Shown: piece after piece, positions 9,633 through 18,553 of the stretch
Layout of the letters: each line of letters starts with the position of its first letter
Numbering within the stretch: position 1 is the first letter of the stretch
Assembly (NCBI GenBank): GCA_052400685.1
Contig: JBQTGJ010000002.1
Reading direction: 5' to 3' (one strand)
From: CAZHHH01 sp052400685
GTDB taxonomy: Bacteria; Bacteroidota; Bacteroidia; Bacteroidales; Marinilabiliaceae
Length of the DNA stretch: 64,000 bases
Made by a program: the position numbers and the translations under genes
The notes under the pieces: model-generated
The model's database searches: none
Told to the model about the DNA's origin: nothing
What the model saw: only the letters and a program-made list of their open reading frames with translations

Positions 9633-9776
9633 AGCGTCAGTAAGAAAAGGCTGTTTTTTTTCGTCACTCTTGCACTTAAAACATTCATTTACAAAAAGAA
9701 CCACACATTCTTCGAACTATTCAAGCCTTAAATCTGTACATTTTTCATCCAAAACCTGAATTTTCTGGTTAATACT
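9633..9776 (+). repeat. Interspersed polar repeat, copy 3 (group B ends)
   Basis: A 144-bp element flanked by AAAT at 9629-9632 and 9777-9780. The left end AGCGTCAGTAAGAAAA and right end TTTTCTGGTTAATACT are imperfect inverted repeats of the group B type. The core ATTCATTTAC is kept but the hairpin partner has decayed. It lies between the divergent acyl-CoA ligase and CapA-like genes. Confidence 0.8.
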
Positions 9777-9804
9777 AAATAACAAATTTGACTATCTTGT
9801 CAAA

Positions 9805-9846
9805 TAATCGTCGGTCTATAAACTATCGTCGTTAAGGACAGACACT
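9805..9846 (+). repeat. Deletion derivative of the polar repeat
   Basis: About 42 bases containing a left-end-like GGTCTATAAAC and a right-end-like GGACAGACACT next to AAAT, without the 100-bp core. It sits between copies 3 and 4, as if an element had lost its middle. Confidence 0.5.
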
Positions 9847-9850
9847 AAAT

Positions 9851-9995
9851 AGCGTTTGTCTATAAAGTCAACTTCTGCGTTATGCTTGTCATAAAAACAG
9901 TCATTTACGAAAAGTAAACGCCTTGATTTTTATGACTTCACAGGCCTTGAATTTGAACTTTATATTTTAAACACTTAAGTTTAGGGACAGGCACT
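9851..9995 (+). repeat. Interspersed polar repeat, copy 4 (group A ends)
   Basis: A 145-bp element flanked by AAAT at 9847-9850 and 9996-9999. It begins AGCGTTTGTCTATAAAGTC and ends GGGACAGGCACT. The internal hairpin TTTAC-gaaaa-GTAAA is intact. It ends about 38 bases upstream of the CapA-like start codon, so it may contribute to that gene's leader or promoter. Confidence 0.85.
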
Positions 9996-10033
9996 AAATA
10001 CAGTTTATAATCTGGTGTTCAAAATATCAAAAA

Positions 10034-11134
10034 ATGAAAAAAACAGTCATAGCCTTTTCGTTCTTCCTTCTAACACTTCCGTTTGTTGGTCAGGAACCCG
10101 TCTCATTATTATTTTTTGGAGATATTATGGGGCATGGGGGCCAAATTACCAGTGCCTCGCGTAACAATGGTTCTTATTACGATTACACCGAATGTTTTCA
10201 TTGGATTGAGCCCGTTTTCCGTTCGGCCCATTTAGTGGTTGGAAACCTTGAGACCACATTGCCTGGCGTTGCCTATTCTGGCTATCCCCAATTTGGCTCA
10301 CCCGACGCTCTGGTAACAGCCCTAAAAGACGCTGGTGTTAACATGTTGGTAACGGCTAATAATCACTCATGCGACAGACGTAAAAAAGGAATTGAAAGAA
10401 CCATCGATATTTTAGACAGTTTAAATTTCCTAAGAACCGGAACATTTAAGGACAGTCTTGATTTTGATGTTAACCTGGTTAAACTGGTTGAAATTAAAGG
10501 CATACGACTAGCCTTGCTTAACTATACCTATGGTACCAACGGCATACCAGTAACGCAACCAAACATTGTTAACCTGATTGACACCACCCAAATGGCTGAC
10601 CATCTGGACTATGCTAAAAGCCTTCAGCCCGATAAAATTATTGTTATTATTCATTGGGGTAACGAATATGAAACCACGCCCAATCAAACACAAAAAAAAT
10701 TAGCCGACTTTCTGCATAACAAAGGGGTTGATATGATTGTAGGTTCGCACCCACATGTGATACAACCCTTTTATCTCACAAAAAATCAATTCGGTGAAAA
10801 CATCCTGACTGCCTATTCTTTGGGAAATTTCGTCTCCAACCAACGTTATCCTTACACCGATGGAGGTGCGATGCTCCGCGTAGAGCTAACAAAAGATAAT
10901 AATACTGTAACCATTACCAAAGCCGAGTATCAGTTGACGTGGGTACACATCCCTGTTGTCAATGGACGCAAACAGTACCTGGTTCTGCCGGCCTCAGTTT
11001 ACGAAACCCAGTCAATACCATCATACATCCCCAAAGGATATGAAGGCCTATTTAAATACACCAAACTAGCCAGAGCTGTTTTCCGTGCCAATATCAACGT
11101 ACCAGAAGCCACCGATTGGTGGCCTCTGGAATAA
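10034..11134 (+). CDS. CapA-family (PGA_cap) metallophosphatase-like exported protein
   Basis: The 366-residue product has a cleavable signal peptide (about residues 1-19) and then a PGA_cap fold, a metallophosphatase-like domain first seen in the poly-gamma-glutamate synthesis protein CapA. The family motifs appear in order: FGDIMGHG, GNLETTLPG, TANNHSCDR, IHWGNEYE, GSHPHVIQP and SLGNFVSNQ, which supply the His/Asp/Asn metal ligands. No capB or capC gene is nearby, so a role in polyglutamate capsule is not supported; an envelope hydrolase or phosphoesterase is more likely. Repeat copy 4 lies directly upstream and a bidirectional terminator downstream. Confidence 0.85.
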   Translation: MKKTVIAFSFFLLTLPFVGQEPVSLLFFGDIMGHGGQITSASRNNGSYYDYTECFHWIEPVFRSAHLVVGNLETTLPGVAYSGYPQFGSPDALVTALKDAGVNMLVTANNHSCDRRKKGIERTIDILDSLNFLRTGTFKDSLDFDVNLVKLVEIKGIRLALLNYTYGTNGIPVTQPNIVNLIDTTQMADHLDYAKSLQPDKIIVIIHWGNEYETTPNQTQKKLADFLHNKGVDMIVGSHPHVIQPFYLTKNQFGENILTAYSLGNFVSNQRYPYTDGGAMLRVELTKDNNTVTITKAEYQLTWVHIPVVNGRKQYLVLPASVYETQSIPSYIPKGYEGLFKYTKLARAVFRANINVPEATDWWPLE

Positions 11135-11135
11135 T

Positions 11136-11176
11136 AAAAAAGAGGCACATTTGCAACAGCAAACACACCTCTTTTT
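11136..11176. terminator. Bidirectional terminator between CapA-like gene and alaS
   Basis: An A-tract plus AGAGG pairs with CCTCT plus a T-tract, with an inner TTTGC/GCAAA stem. Both strands end in a U-run, so it can serve the converging capA-like and alaS transcripts. Confidence 0.75.
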
Positions 11177-11238
11177 TTGATAAAAATCTCAGTTCATGGT
11201 AAAAAGGTGTCAATTAATTCACCCTATTACAACTGCCA

Positions 11239-13869
11239 TTACGATAACTTCTCTTTAATCAAAGCAATAGCTTTCTGCATAGCTTTTTCAAGACCTTCGG
11301 GTTTCTTGCCCCCTGCGGTGGCCAAAAAAGGTTGTCCACCACCACCACCTTGAATTTCAGCGGCTACAGCACGTATAATTTCTACTGCATTTAAGCCTTT
11401 GGAAACCAAACTATCAGTCAAAACAACAGCCAACTGAACCTTGCCATCGTTCTCGCCTCCCAAAACGGCCACCAAATCATCGGCCGTGTCGGTTCGCAGT
11501 TGAAACGCCAAATCCTTCATATTTCCCACCAAAATGGGTTTTAATACAGCATTAATCAGTGTAACATCATTATAAGATGCAGCGCCGTCAACCAACGCAC
11601 GCTTCTCAATCTGTATCATACTCTGTTTTATGCTCTCCAGTTGTTTGGACAAAACCGTATTTTCATTAACTATTTGTTCCACACTTTTTCGGACATTGGA
11701 CTGATTTTTAAACATCTGACTAAGCTCCCTGAGCAGATCAGATTGTCCATTAATGAGCTCTTCAGCCCTGTCGGCGACCACAGCCTCAATACGACGCACA
11801 CCGGCAGCTACCGATGACTCACTCAGAATCTTAAAAAAGCCAATTTCGCCGGTAGCCTTCACGTGAGTGCCACCGCACAATTCCGTTGACTCTCCAAAAC
11901 GAATAGCCCGTACCACATCGCCATATTTCTCGCCAAACAAGGCCATTGCACCCATCTCTTTTGCCTTAGCCATTGGCAACTCACGATGCTCTTCGAGTGC
12001 CGAGTTAGCGCGAATCGCCTTGTTAACCAAATGCTCCACTTTACGGATCTCCTCATCTGAAACCTTTTGAAAATGAGAAAAATCAAAGCGCAAGTAATCG
12101 GGATGTACCAACGACCCCTTCTGTTCAACATGAGTTCCCAATACCTGCCGCAATGCACGGTGCAACAAATGTGTTGCGGTATGATGATTGGCTGTCATCC
12201 GTCTGCGCTCAGCATCCACAACGGCATGAAACACAGCCCCCGGATTCGATGGCAACTTCGACACAATGTGAATAATCAGATTATTCTCTCTTTTTGTATC
12301 TATAACAGGAAATCGCTCCCCATCGGCCTCAATATAACCATAATCACCAACCTGTCCGCCGCCTTCAGCATAAAAAGGCGTTATATTAAACACCAATTGA
12401 AAAAATGTTTTATTCTTGGCCGAAATCTTGCGATACTTCACAATCTTTACATCGGCCTCCAGATAATCGTACCCAATAAATTCCTCATGATCGTCGTTCT
12501 CGAGCTGCACCCAGTCTCCGGCTTCAATTGCAGAGTCATTACGCGCTCTGTTCTTTTGAGCCGTCATTTCAATTTCAAACTCCCGTCTGTTGACCACCAA
12601 ATCATTTTCCTTAAGGATAAGCTCTGTAAGGTCGAGCGGAAAACCAAATGTGTCGTAAAGTTCAAAAGCAGCCTTCCCGTTTACCACTTTATAATTTCCG
12701 GCTTTGGTTTCAGAAATTATTTTATCGAGAAGATTGATGCCTGTTGAAAGCGTACGAAGAAAAGACTCCTCTTCCTCGTGAATAACCTTTCCGATCAAAT
12801 CTCTATGTTTGCTTAATTCAGGATAAGCATCAGCCATCGACTCATAAAGTGCCGGCAAAACCTTATACATAAAAGGCTCTTTCACCTTCAGGAACGTGTA
12901 GGCATACCGAACGGCACGTCGCAAAATACGACGAATCACATAACCCGCTTTATTGTTTGAAGGTAACTGGCCATCAGTAATGGCAAATGCGATGGTTCGC
13001 AAATGATCGGCCACCACACGCATGGCGACATCCGATTCGGGCGACTGTCCATAGGCAATGCCCGACAACTCAGAAACCCGCTTAATGATAGGCTGAAAAA
13101 CGTCGGTATCATAATTCGATTTCTTACCCTGCACCGCACGACACAAACGTTCAAAGCCCATACCGGTGTCAATGTGCTTTTGGGGCAAATGCTTCAACGA
13201 ACTATCAGCCATACGATTGTACTGGATAAATACCAGATTCCAAATCTCAATAACTTCAGGATGATCCTTATTAATTAACGTTTCGCCGGGTATCTTTGCT
13301 CTTTCGTCGGCATCACGCAAGTCAATATGAATTTCAGAACAAGGGCCGCACGGACCCGTATCACCCATTTCCCAAAAATTATCTTTTTTATTGCCATTAA
13401 CAATATGATGCCGAGGCAGATGCTTTTCCCAACCTTCTAAAGCCTCTGTATCCAAATCAACCTTATCTTTTTTATCACCTTCAAATACCGAAGCATACAA
13501 ACAGTCCTTATCCAGTTTAAGTACCTCAGTCAAAAATTCCCAGGCCCAATCGATGGCTTCCTTTTTAAAATAATCGCCAAACGACCAGTTACCCAACATT
13601 TCGAACATGGTGTGATGATAGGTGTCGTGCCCCACCTCTTCGAGGTCATTATGCTTTCCCGAGACGCGCAAGCATTTTTGTGAGTTTGCCACCCTTGGGT
13701 ACTGACGCTCCGCATTACCCAAAAAAATATCCTTAAACTGATTCATCCCGGCATTGGTAAACATAAGCGTCGGGTCGTCCTTAACCACCATAGGGGCAGA
13801 AGACACAATTTTATGTCCTTTAGACTCAAAAAATTCTAAAAAACTTTTTCTAATTTCGGTCGCAGTCAT
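11239..13869 (-). CDS. alaS: Alanine--tRNA ligase
   Basis: AlaRS charges tRNA-Ala and edits mischarged Ser or Gly. The 876-residue product has the full bacterial architecture: a class II catalytic core (FLEFFESKGHKIV, FTNAGMNQF, CGPCSEIH), the tRNA-recognition region (RRILRRAVRYAY), the editing domain with zinc ligands (HTATHLLH and ELCGGTH), and the C-Ala domain ending in GGGGGQPFLATAGG. I start at 13869 (MTATEIRKSF), which matches family N-termini; the frame extends 13 codons further upstream to 13908 without conservation. It is divergent from the M23 peptidase, with repeat copy 5 between them. Confidence 0.97.
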   Translation of the reverse strand: MTATEIRKSFLEFFESKGHKIVSSAPMVVKDDPTLMFTNAGMNQFKDIFLGNAERQYPRVANSQKCLRVSGKHNDLEEVGHDTYHHTMFEMLGNWSFGDYFKKEAIDWAWEFLTEVLKLDKDCLYASVFEGDKKDKVDLDTEALEGWEKHLPRHHIVNGNKKDNFWEMGDTGPCGPCSEIHIDLRDADERAKIPGETLINKDHPEVIEIWNLVFIQYNRMADSSLKHLPQKHIDTGMGFERLCRAVQGKKSNYDTDVFQPIIKRVSELSGIAYGQSPESDVAMRVVADHLRTIAFAITDGQLPSNNKAGYVIRRILRRAVRYAYTFLKVKEPFMYKVLPALYESMADAYPELSKHRDLIGKVIHEEEESFLRTLSTGINLLDKIISETKAGNYKVVNGKAAFELYDTFGFPLDLTELILKENDLVVNRREFEIEMTAQKNRARNDSAIEAGDWVQLENDDHEEFIGYDYLEADVKIVKYRKISAKNKTFFQLVFNITPFYAEGGGQVGDYGYIEADGERFPVIDTKRENNLIIHIVSKLPSNPGAVFHAVVDAERRRMTANHHTATHLLHRALRQVLGTHVEQKGSLVHPDYLRFDFSHFQKVSDEEIRKVEHLVNKAIRANSALEEHRELPMAKAKEMGAMALFGEKYGDVVRAIRFGESTELCGGTHVKATGEIGFFKILSESSVAAGVRRIEAVVADRAEELINGQSDLLRELSQMFKNQSNVRKSVEQIVNENTVLSKQLESIKQSMIQIEKRALVDGAASYNDVTLINAVLKPILVGNMKDLAFQLRTDTADDLVAVLGGENDGKVQLAVVLTDSLVSKGLNAVEIIRAVAAEIQGGGGGQPFLATAGGKKPEGLEKAMQKAIALIKEKLS

Positions 13870-13970
13870 ATAATTAATAATCAAATTTTTAAACCTTTTA
13901 TAATCCATCTACGTATAAGCCATTCCTGCAATGGTTGAGTCAGGACAATTCAAATATCATAATTCTAAAT

Positions 13971-14113
13971 AGTGTCAGCAAGTAAACGCCATTTTTTTCG
14001 TCACACTCGCTTTCAAAATGTTCATTTACAAGGGTAAAATCACATTTTTCAAGCTCCGAAAGCCTCTAAAATGAAGCTTTCTTATATGTGACTGGCGATT
14101 TCAGGCAAGCACT
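13971..14113 (+). repeat. Interspersed polar repeat, copy 5 (group B ends)
   Basis: A 143-bp element flanked by AAAT at 13967-13970 and 14114-14117. The left end is AGTGTCAGCAAG and the right end CAGGCAAGCACT. The hairpin TTTAC-aagg-GTAAA is at 14034-14047. It occupies most of the divergent alaS / M23 spacer (13870-14266), in which I see nothing else. Confidence 0.85.
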
Positions 14114-14266
14114 AAATAAAAAGAAATAGCAAAAATGCAAAAAAAGGCGCATTAAACGATAATGATAACCGCTGTTTTCCTTTTTAGCCAGCAAAAATAG
14201 ATTAATCAGCAGATTAATGTACTTTAATGTCATTTTTTTCTATTTTAGCAACAAATTTCAAAAAGC

Positions 14267-15238
14267 ATGTCGAAAGTTAAATACAGATACAATCCTGAGA
14301 CGCTAAGTTACGATCGTATAGAGACAGGGTTCAGGTATTATTTATCCAAAATATTTACTTACTCATTATTTAGTGCGGTTTTAGGCTTTGGGTACTTTTT
14401 TGCCTACGTCTATTTAATTGACAGTCCGCGGGAAATAAAACTTGAAAGAGAAAATTCACGACTGCTTTCGCACTATGAAATTATGGCGTCGAAATTAGAT
14501 CAGGTTCAAACGGTGTTAGATGACATACAAATGCGCGACGAAAATGTATACCGCGTGATTTTTAATGCAGATTCGATTCCTAACGCAGTGAGGCAGGCCG
14601 GGTTTGGCGGTGTGAACCGATACAAATACCTGGAAGATATGGACAATGCTGAGTTGGTTATTAAAACCGCCAAAAAACTGGACGGGGTGATGAAACGACT
14701 TTATGTTCAATCCAAATCGTTTGACGAAATAATTGATTTAACCAAACGAAAAGAAGAAATGCTTAGTTGCATTCCGGCCATACAACCCATTTCAAATAAA
14801 GATCTTCGACGCACCGCCTCCGGTTTTGGCTGGCGCACCGATCCCATCTATAAAACACAACGATTCCACGAAGGGTTAGACTTTTCGGCTCCGGAGGGAA
14901 CTGAAATATATGCGACCGGCGATGGTGTGGTAACAATGATGAGGGCTTCAACAATTGGTTATGGCAAATATCTCAGAATTGACCACGGATTTGGATACAT
15001 GACCGTTTACGCCCACATGAGTAAATTTAATGTGAAGCAAGGTCAAAAAGTGAAACGCGGCGACGTGATTGGTTATGTTGGAAATACCGGCAAATCAACC
15101 GGGCCACATCTTCATTATGAAGTGCGTATCAAAAATAAACCGGTTAACCCAACACACTATTTCTTTCAGGATTTAACCACCGAGCAGTACGAAGAAATGA
15201 TTCATATTTCATCAAACAGCAATCGCACTTTCGATTAA
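14267..15238 (+). CDS. Membrane-anchored M23 (LytM) peptidoglycan endopeptidase
   Basis: The 323-residue product has one membrane segment at about residues 30-51, a coiled-coil region after it (52-90), and a C-terminal M23 domain. The zinc ligands are present: His201 and Asp205 (FHEGLDFS), and His281 and His283 (PHLHYEV). The domain should lie in the periplasm and cut peptidoglycan cross-links, a role linked to cell growth or division. Since the catalytic residues are intact it is more likely an enzyme than an EnvC-type activator. A MerR regulator follows 110 bases downstream. The grouping alaS / M23 / MerR is familiar in Bacteroidota. Confidence 0.92.
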   Translation: MSKVKYRYNPETLSYDRIETGFRYYLSKIFTYSLFSAVLGFGYFFAYVYLIDSPREIKLERENSRLLSHYEIMASKLDQVQTVLDDIQMRDENVYRVIFNADSIPNAVRQAGFGGVNRYKYLEDMDNAELVIKTAKKLDGVMKRLYVQSKSFDEIIDLTKRKEEMLSCIPAIQPISNKDLRRTASGFGWRTDPIYKTQRFHEGLDFSAPEGTEIYATGDGVVTMMRASTIGYGKYLRIDHGFGYMTVYAHMSKFNVKQGQKVKRGDVIGYVGNTGKSTGPHLHYEVRIKNKPVNPTHYFFQDLTTEQYEEMIHISSNSNRTFD

Positions 15239-15348
15239 TGAAAGCGGCATCGCATTTGTCTCTTTCAGGAAAAATATAAAATTGCACACGGTCCTTTGGA
15301 ACAAACTATTATTCCAAAAAATATTGTCTTGATTCAATTGCTGAAGCC

Positions 15349-15684
15349 ATGCCTTATAAAGAACCAAAAATTGAAAAACTCTACTACACAATTGGTGAGG
15401 TAGCCCGAATGTTTAATGTCAACACCTCATTAATCCGTTTTTGGGAAAAAGAATTTGAAATTATTAAACCCCACAAAAACAAAAAAGGGAATCGGTTATT
15501 CACACCTGAAGATATCGAAAACTTTCATCTTATCTACCATCTGGTCAAAGAAAAAGGACTAACCCTAAAAGGGGCTGAAAAAAAAATGAAAGAAAACAAG
15601 GAAGATACCATCAATAACTTTGAGGTTGTGAAACGACTGAAAGAAATAAGAGAAACACTGGTTGAAATAAAAGAAAACATTTAA
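15349..15684 (+). CDS. MerR-family transcriptional regulator
   Basis: A 111-residue protein with an N-terminal MerR winged helix-turn-helix (YYTIGEVARMFNVNTSLIRFWEKEF begins near residue 11; this segment is the recognition half) and the wing GNRLFTPEDIENF. A short coiled-coil tail rich in Lys and Glu follows, for dimerisation. It has no effector domain and no Cys cluster, so metal sensing is unlikely. The target is unknown; the M23 peptidase gene directly upstream is the obvious candidate by position only. Confidence 0.9.
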   Translation: MPYKEPKIEKLYYTIGEVARMFNVNTSLIRFWEKEFEIIKPHKNKKGNRLFTPEDIENFHLIYHLVKEKGLTLKGAEKKMKENKEDTINNFEVVKRLKEIRETLVEIKENI

Positions 15685-15789
15685 GCTGGTTCAAAATACT
15701 ACTGGTTACAACCAGCTACTTAACACCTCTTCCTAATTTCATAAAAAACAGAAAATTAATTTCCTGTTTAAACAATATTGCCACAAATT

Positions 15790-16887
15790 ATGCCAACGGT
15801 TAAGGAATTCATATCGGTTATCGAAGCTTTCGCCCCACTGTCTCTGCAGGAAAGCTATGACAATTGTGGCCTGCAAACCGGAAATAAGAACAATGAAGTA
15901 ACCGGTGTAATAATCACCCTCGACGTCAACCCTGAAGTGCTCGACGAAGCCCTGAAAAATAATTGCAACCTGATTATTGCACATCATCCGCTGACATTAT
16001 CGGGGCTCAAAAAATTTACTGGAAACACCCTGGCAGAACAAATCATCATACGAGCCATAAAAAACGATTTATCAATCTATTCGGCACATACCAACATTGA
16101 CAGTGTAAAGAATGGTGTAAGTGGTGTATTAGCCAACAAAATAGGGCTCATCAACCAACGCGTTCTGTCGCCCATGAAACAGCAATTGGTAAAGCTGGTC
16201 ACATTTGTTCCTCAGGCACAAGCCGAACATGTACGTCAGGCTATTTTTGATGCCGGGGCAGGTCATATTGGCAACTATGATTGTTGCAGCTATAATCTGA
16301 ATGGAACGGGAACATTCAGAGGCGATAAAACGACAAAACCATTTGTCGGTCAACCGGGAGAATTACATACCGAACCAGAAGTGCGTATTGAAACAATACT
16401 TCCTGCATTCATTCAACAGCAGGTCGTCAAAACACTCATCATCAATCATCCATACGAAGAACCAGCATACGACCTCTATCCGCTCAACAACGAATGGGAT
16501 AACACAGGTCTGGGAATTGTGGGTGAACTCCCATCAGCTATGCAGCCTGACATTTTCCTCAACCACCTAAAAAAAACAACTCAAACAGAATGCATCAGAC
16601 ATACCAAACACCTTGAAAAAGCAATAAAAATAGTAGCCCTTTGTGGCGGAAGCGGAAGCTCTTTAACCAGTCAGGCCATCGCTTCCGGAGCACAAATATA
16701 TATTACCGGAGATTTCAAATATCATCAGTTCTTCGACGCACAAGAAAAAATTATGATAGCCGATATCGGACATTATGAAAGCGAACAATTTATAAAAGGA
16801 CTTTTTTTAGAGCTACTTACAAAAAAATTCCCTAATTTTGCAATCCGTTTATCGAAAGTAAATAGCAATCCTATTAAATATTATTAG
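15790..16887 (+). CDS. Nif3-like dinuclear metal centre protein (YbgI/GTP cyclohydrolase 1 type 2 family)
   Basis: The 365-residue product belongs to the NIF3 family, which forms toroidal hexamers with two metals per subunit. Visible metal-binding motifs are IIAHHPLTLSG, SAHTNIDS, and the C-terminal GHYESEQF. Between the two halves (about residues 130-240) lies the CutA-like insertion found in longer family members. The biochemical role is not settled, and the annotation as GTP cyclohydrolase is not safe. ATG at 15790 is preferred over an in-frame TTG at 15778. The zinc-ribbon gene starts four bases after its stop, a pairing seen in many bacteria, so the two are likely cotranscribed. Confidence 0.92.
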   Translation: MPTVKEFISVIEAFAPLSLQESYDNCGLQTGNKNNEVTGVIITLDVNPEVLDEALKNNCNLIIAHHPLTLSGLKKFTGNTLAEQIIIRAIKNDLSIYSAHTNIDSVKNGVSGVLANKIGLINQRVLSPMKQQLVKLVTFVPQAQAEHVRQAIFDAGAGHIGNYDCCSYNLNGTGTFRGDKTTKPFVGQPGELHTEPEVRIETILPAFIQQQVVKTLIINHPYEEPAYDLYPLNNEWDNTGLGIVGELPSAMQPDIFLNHLKKTTQTECIRHTKHLEKAIKIVALCGGSGSSLTSQAIASGAQIYITGDFKYHQFFDAQEKIMIADIGHYESEQFIKGLFLELLTKKFPNFAIRLSKVNSNPIKYY

Positions 16888-16891
16888 CAGA

Positions 16892-17644
16892 ATGGCAACA
16901 TTGGATTCAAAAGCAAGTGCAAACGAAACGTCTGTTGAAGACAGACTTCATGCACTATACGATTTACAGAAGGTCGTTTCTGAAATAGACAAAATAAAAA
17001 CCCTTAGAGGCGAGTTGCCTTTGGAAGTACAGGATCTGGAAGACGAAATTGAAGGATTAGAGACCCGTCTGACCAACCTCGAAACCGAGATCAAGGGCAT
17101 TAGTGACAATATTCTGGCCAAAAAGAATGAGATTAATGATGCCGAATTGCTGATTAAAAAGTATGAAGCTCAGCAATCCAATGTTCGTAATAATCGCGAG
17201 TATGATTCGTTGACCAAAGAAATTGAATTTCAGCGTTTGGAAATCGAATTATGCAACAAGCGTATAAAGGAATTCACAGAAGAAGAAAAAACCAAGAAAG
17301 TGGTTATTGAAGATTCTAAGAAACTTCTGGAAGAACGAAAGGCCGATTTGGACAGCAAAAAGTCAGAGCTCAACGAAATTGTTTCTGAGACGCAAACCGA
17401 GGAAGAACGATTGAAAAGCAAAGCCAAAGAAATTGAAACCAGAATTAACGACCGCTTACTAACTGCATTTAAACGTATTCGTAAAAATGCACGAAACGGG
17501 CTGGCTGTTGTAACTGTAGAACGTGATGCCTGCGGTGGTTGTTTCAACAAAATTCCACCACAACGTCAATTGGATATTCAGCTTCGGAAAAAAATTATTG
17601 TTTGTGAATACTGCGGTCGTATCCTTGTGGACAACCAAATGTAA
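16892..17644 (+). CDS. Coiled-coil protein with C-terminal C4 zinc ribbon
   Basis: The 250-residue product has a long antiparallel coiled coil (about residues 12-195, rich in Glu and Lys heptads) and a C-terminal zinc ribbon with Cys214-x2-Cys217 (DACGGC) and Cys238-x2-Cys241 (VCEYCG). The family is usually found next to Nif3-like genes, as here. A nucleic-acid-binding role is commonly proposed for it, but I cannot assign a substrate. A strong terminator sits directly downstream, closing the Nif3/zinc-ribbon unit. Confidence 0.9.
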   Translation: MATLDSKASANETSVEDRLHALYDLQKVVSEIDKIKTLRGELPLEVQDLEDEIEGLETRLTNLETEIKGISDNILAKKNEINDAELLIKKYEAQQSNVRNNREYDSLTKEIEFQRLEIELCNKRIKEFTEEEKTKKVVIEDSKKLLEERKADLDSKKSELNEIVSETQTEEERLKSKAKEIETRINDRLLTAFKRIRKNARNGLAVVTVERDACGGCFNKIPPQRQLDIQLRKKIIVCEYCGRILVDNQM

Positions 17645-17665
17645 CAAACAATTGCACGATATAAG

Positions 17666-17703
17666 AAAGCCGTAAATCATTATTTATGATTTACGGCTTT
17701 TTT
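17666..17703. terminator. Strong bidirectional terminator
   Basis: A perfect 15-bp stem (AAAGCCGTAAATCAT paired with ATGATTTACGGCTTT, 5-base loop) with a U-run on the plus strand and an A/T-rich exit on the minus strand. It separates the converging zinc-ribbon and TPM genes. Confidence 0.93.
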
Positions 17704-17724
17704 GTATAACATATATTGAATCGA

Positions 17725-18546
17725 TTACCAGCTACCGCCGGCACCGCCACCACCAAAGCTACCGCCTCCAAAACCACCAAAGCCGCCACCACCAAAACCA
17801 CCCCCTCCGGAGGTAAAATTACCATAGTGACCACCGTGTCGTCCGGCGCCTGATCCCATCATGGACAACATTACCCAAAATGGCAAGCTGCTACCAACCG
17901 ATGACGAACGAATCTTGTCGGCTCGCCTTGATAATGATAACAAAATAATAACAATTATCAATACTAAGATAGCTGCCATATTGCTAACTCTGTTGGATGT
18001 GCGCTCAACATAAGCATCGGCCGTGTATTCGCCACGGGTCAGTTCCATCAAAACTTTGACACCTGCTACAACACCAGAGAAGTATTGACCGGACTTAAAA
18101 TTAGGTATCATTTCGTTATCGACAATTCGCCGCGCCACTGCGTCGGGCACAATCCCTTCCAAGCCATACCCGGTGGCAATATAAGCCTGCCCCTGCGAAT
18201 CGGCCGTTTTAGGTTTTATAAGAATCAAAATCCCATTGTTGCGGCCCTTTTGTCCAACTCCCCACTCTTCGGCCAGTCTGAAAGCAAAATCACCCGCATC
18301 ATACCCCTTCAAATCGGCAATCGTCACAACGGCAATTTGAGTGGACGTTGTGTTATTAAAGTCTACCAAAGCTCGCTCCAGATCATTGACATCACTGGCG
18401 GTAAACACCCCGGCCATATCATTCACTAAATGTGGAGGCGATGGACGCTGAGGCAAATCATTGCCCTGGGCTAAAAGAGTTGACGCCATAACAGCAATCA
18501 CGACCACCAAAAATTTTCTTATTTCTGAACTGAGTGCCAATTTCAT
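17725..18546 (-). CDS. TPM-domain membrane protein (YgcG-like)
   Basis: The 273-residue product has a signal peptide (residues 1-27), a TPM domain (TLP18.3/Psb32/MOLO-1 fold; about residues 35-165, with VNDMAGVF, QIAVVTI and AFRLAEEWGVGQKGRNNGILILI), a membrane helix near residues 190-206, and a Gly-rich tail made of GGGGF/GGF units ending in GGSW. The TPM domain faces the periplasm; such proteins are often encoded next to lemA, as here, but their function remains uncertain (envelope quality control has been proposed). It is eight bases from the second TPM gene. Confidence 0.9.
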   Translation of the reverse strand: MKLALSSEIRKFLVVVIAVMASTLLAQGNDLPQRPSPPHLVNDMAGVFTASDVNDLERALVDFNNTTSTQIAVVTIADLKGYDAGDFAFRLAEEWGVGQKGRNNGILILIKPKTADSQGQAYIATGYGLEGIVPDAVARRIVDNEMIPNFKSGQYFSGVVAGVKVLMELTRGEYTADAYVERTSNRVSNMAAILVLIIVIILLSLSRRADKIRSSSVGSSLPFWVMLSMMGSGAGRHGGHYGNFTSGGGGFGGGGFGGFGGGSFGGGGAGGSW

Positions 18547-18553
18547 AAAACAA

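Noticed and set aside
9551..9688. N-terminal extension of the acyl-CoA ligase frame with a membrane-like helix
   Set aside because: The extra residues are partly encoded by repeat copy 3 and lack any family similarity; the ATG at 9550 matches normal N-termini.
10034..11134. Poly-gamma-glutamate capsule synthesis gene
   Set aside because: The CapA fold is present, but no capB, capC or capD partner lies nearby; the capsule role is unsupported.
12067..12747. 226-codon open frame on the plus strand within alaS
   Set aside because: It is antisense to strongly conserved AlaRS motifs and has the composition of a shadow frame.
15790..16887. GTP cyclohydrolase
   Set aside because: Database names for the Nif3 family often say this, but the activity is not established, and no folate or riboflavin genes are adjacent.
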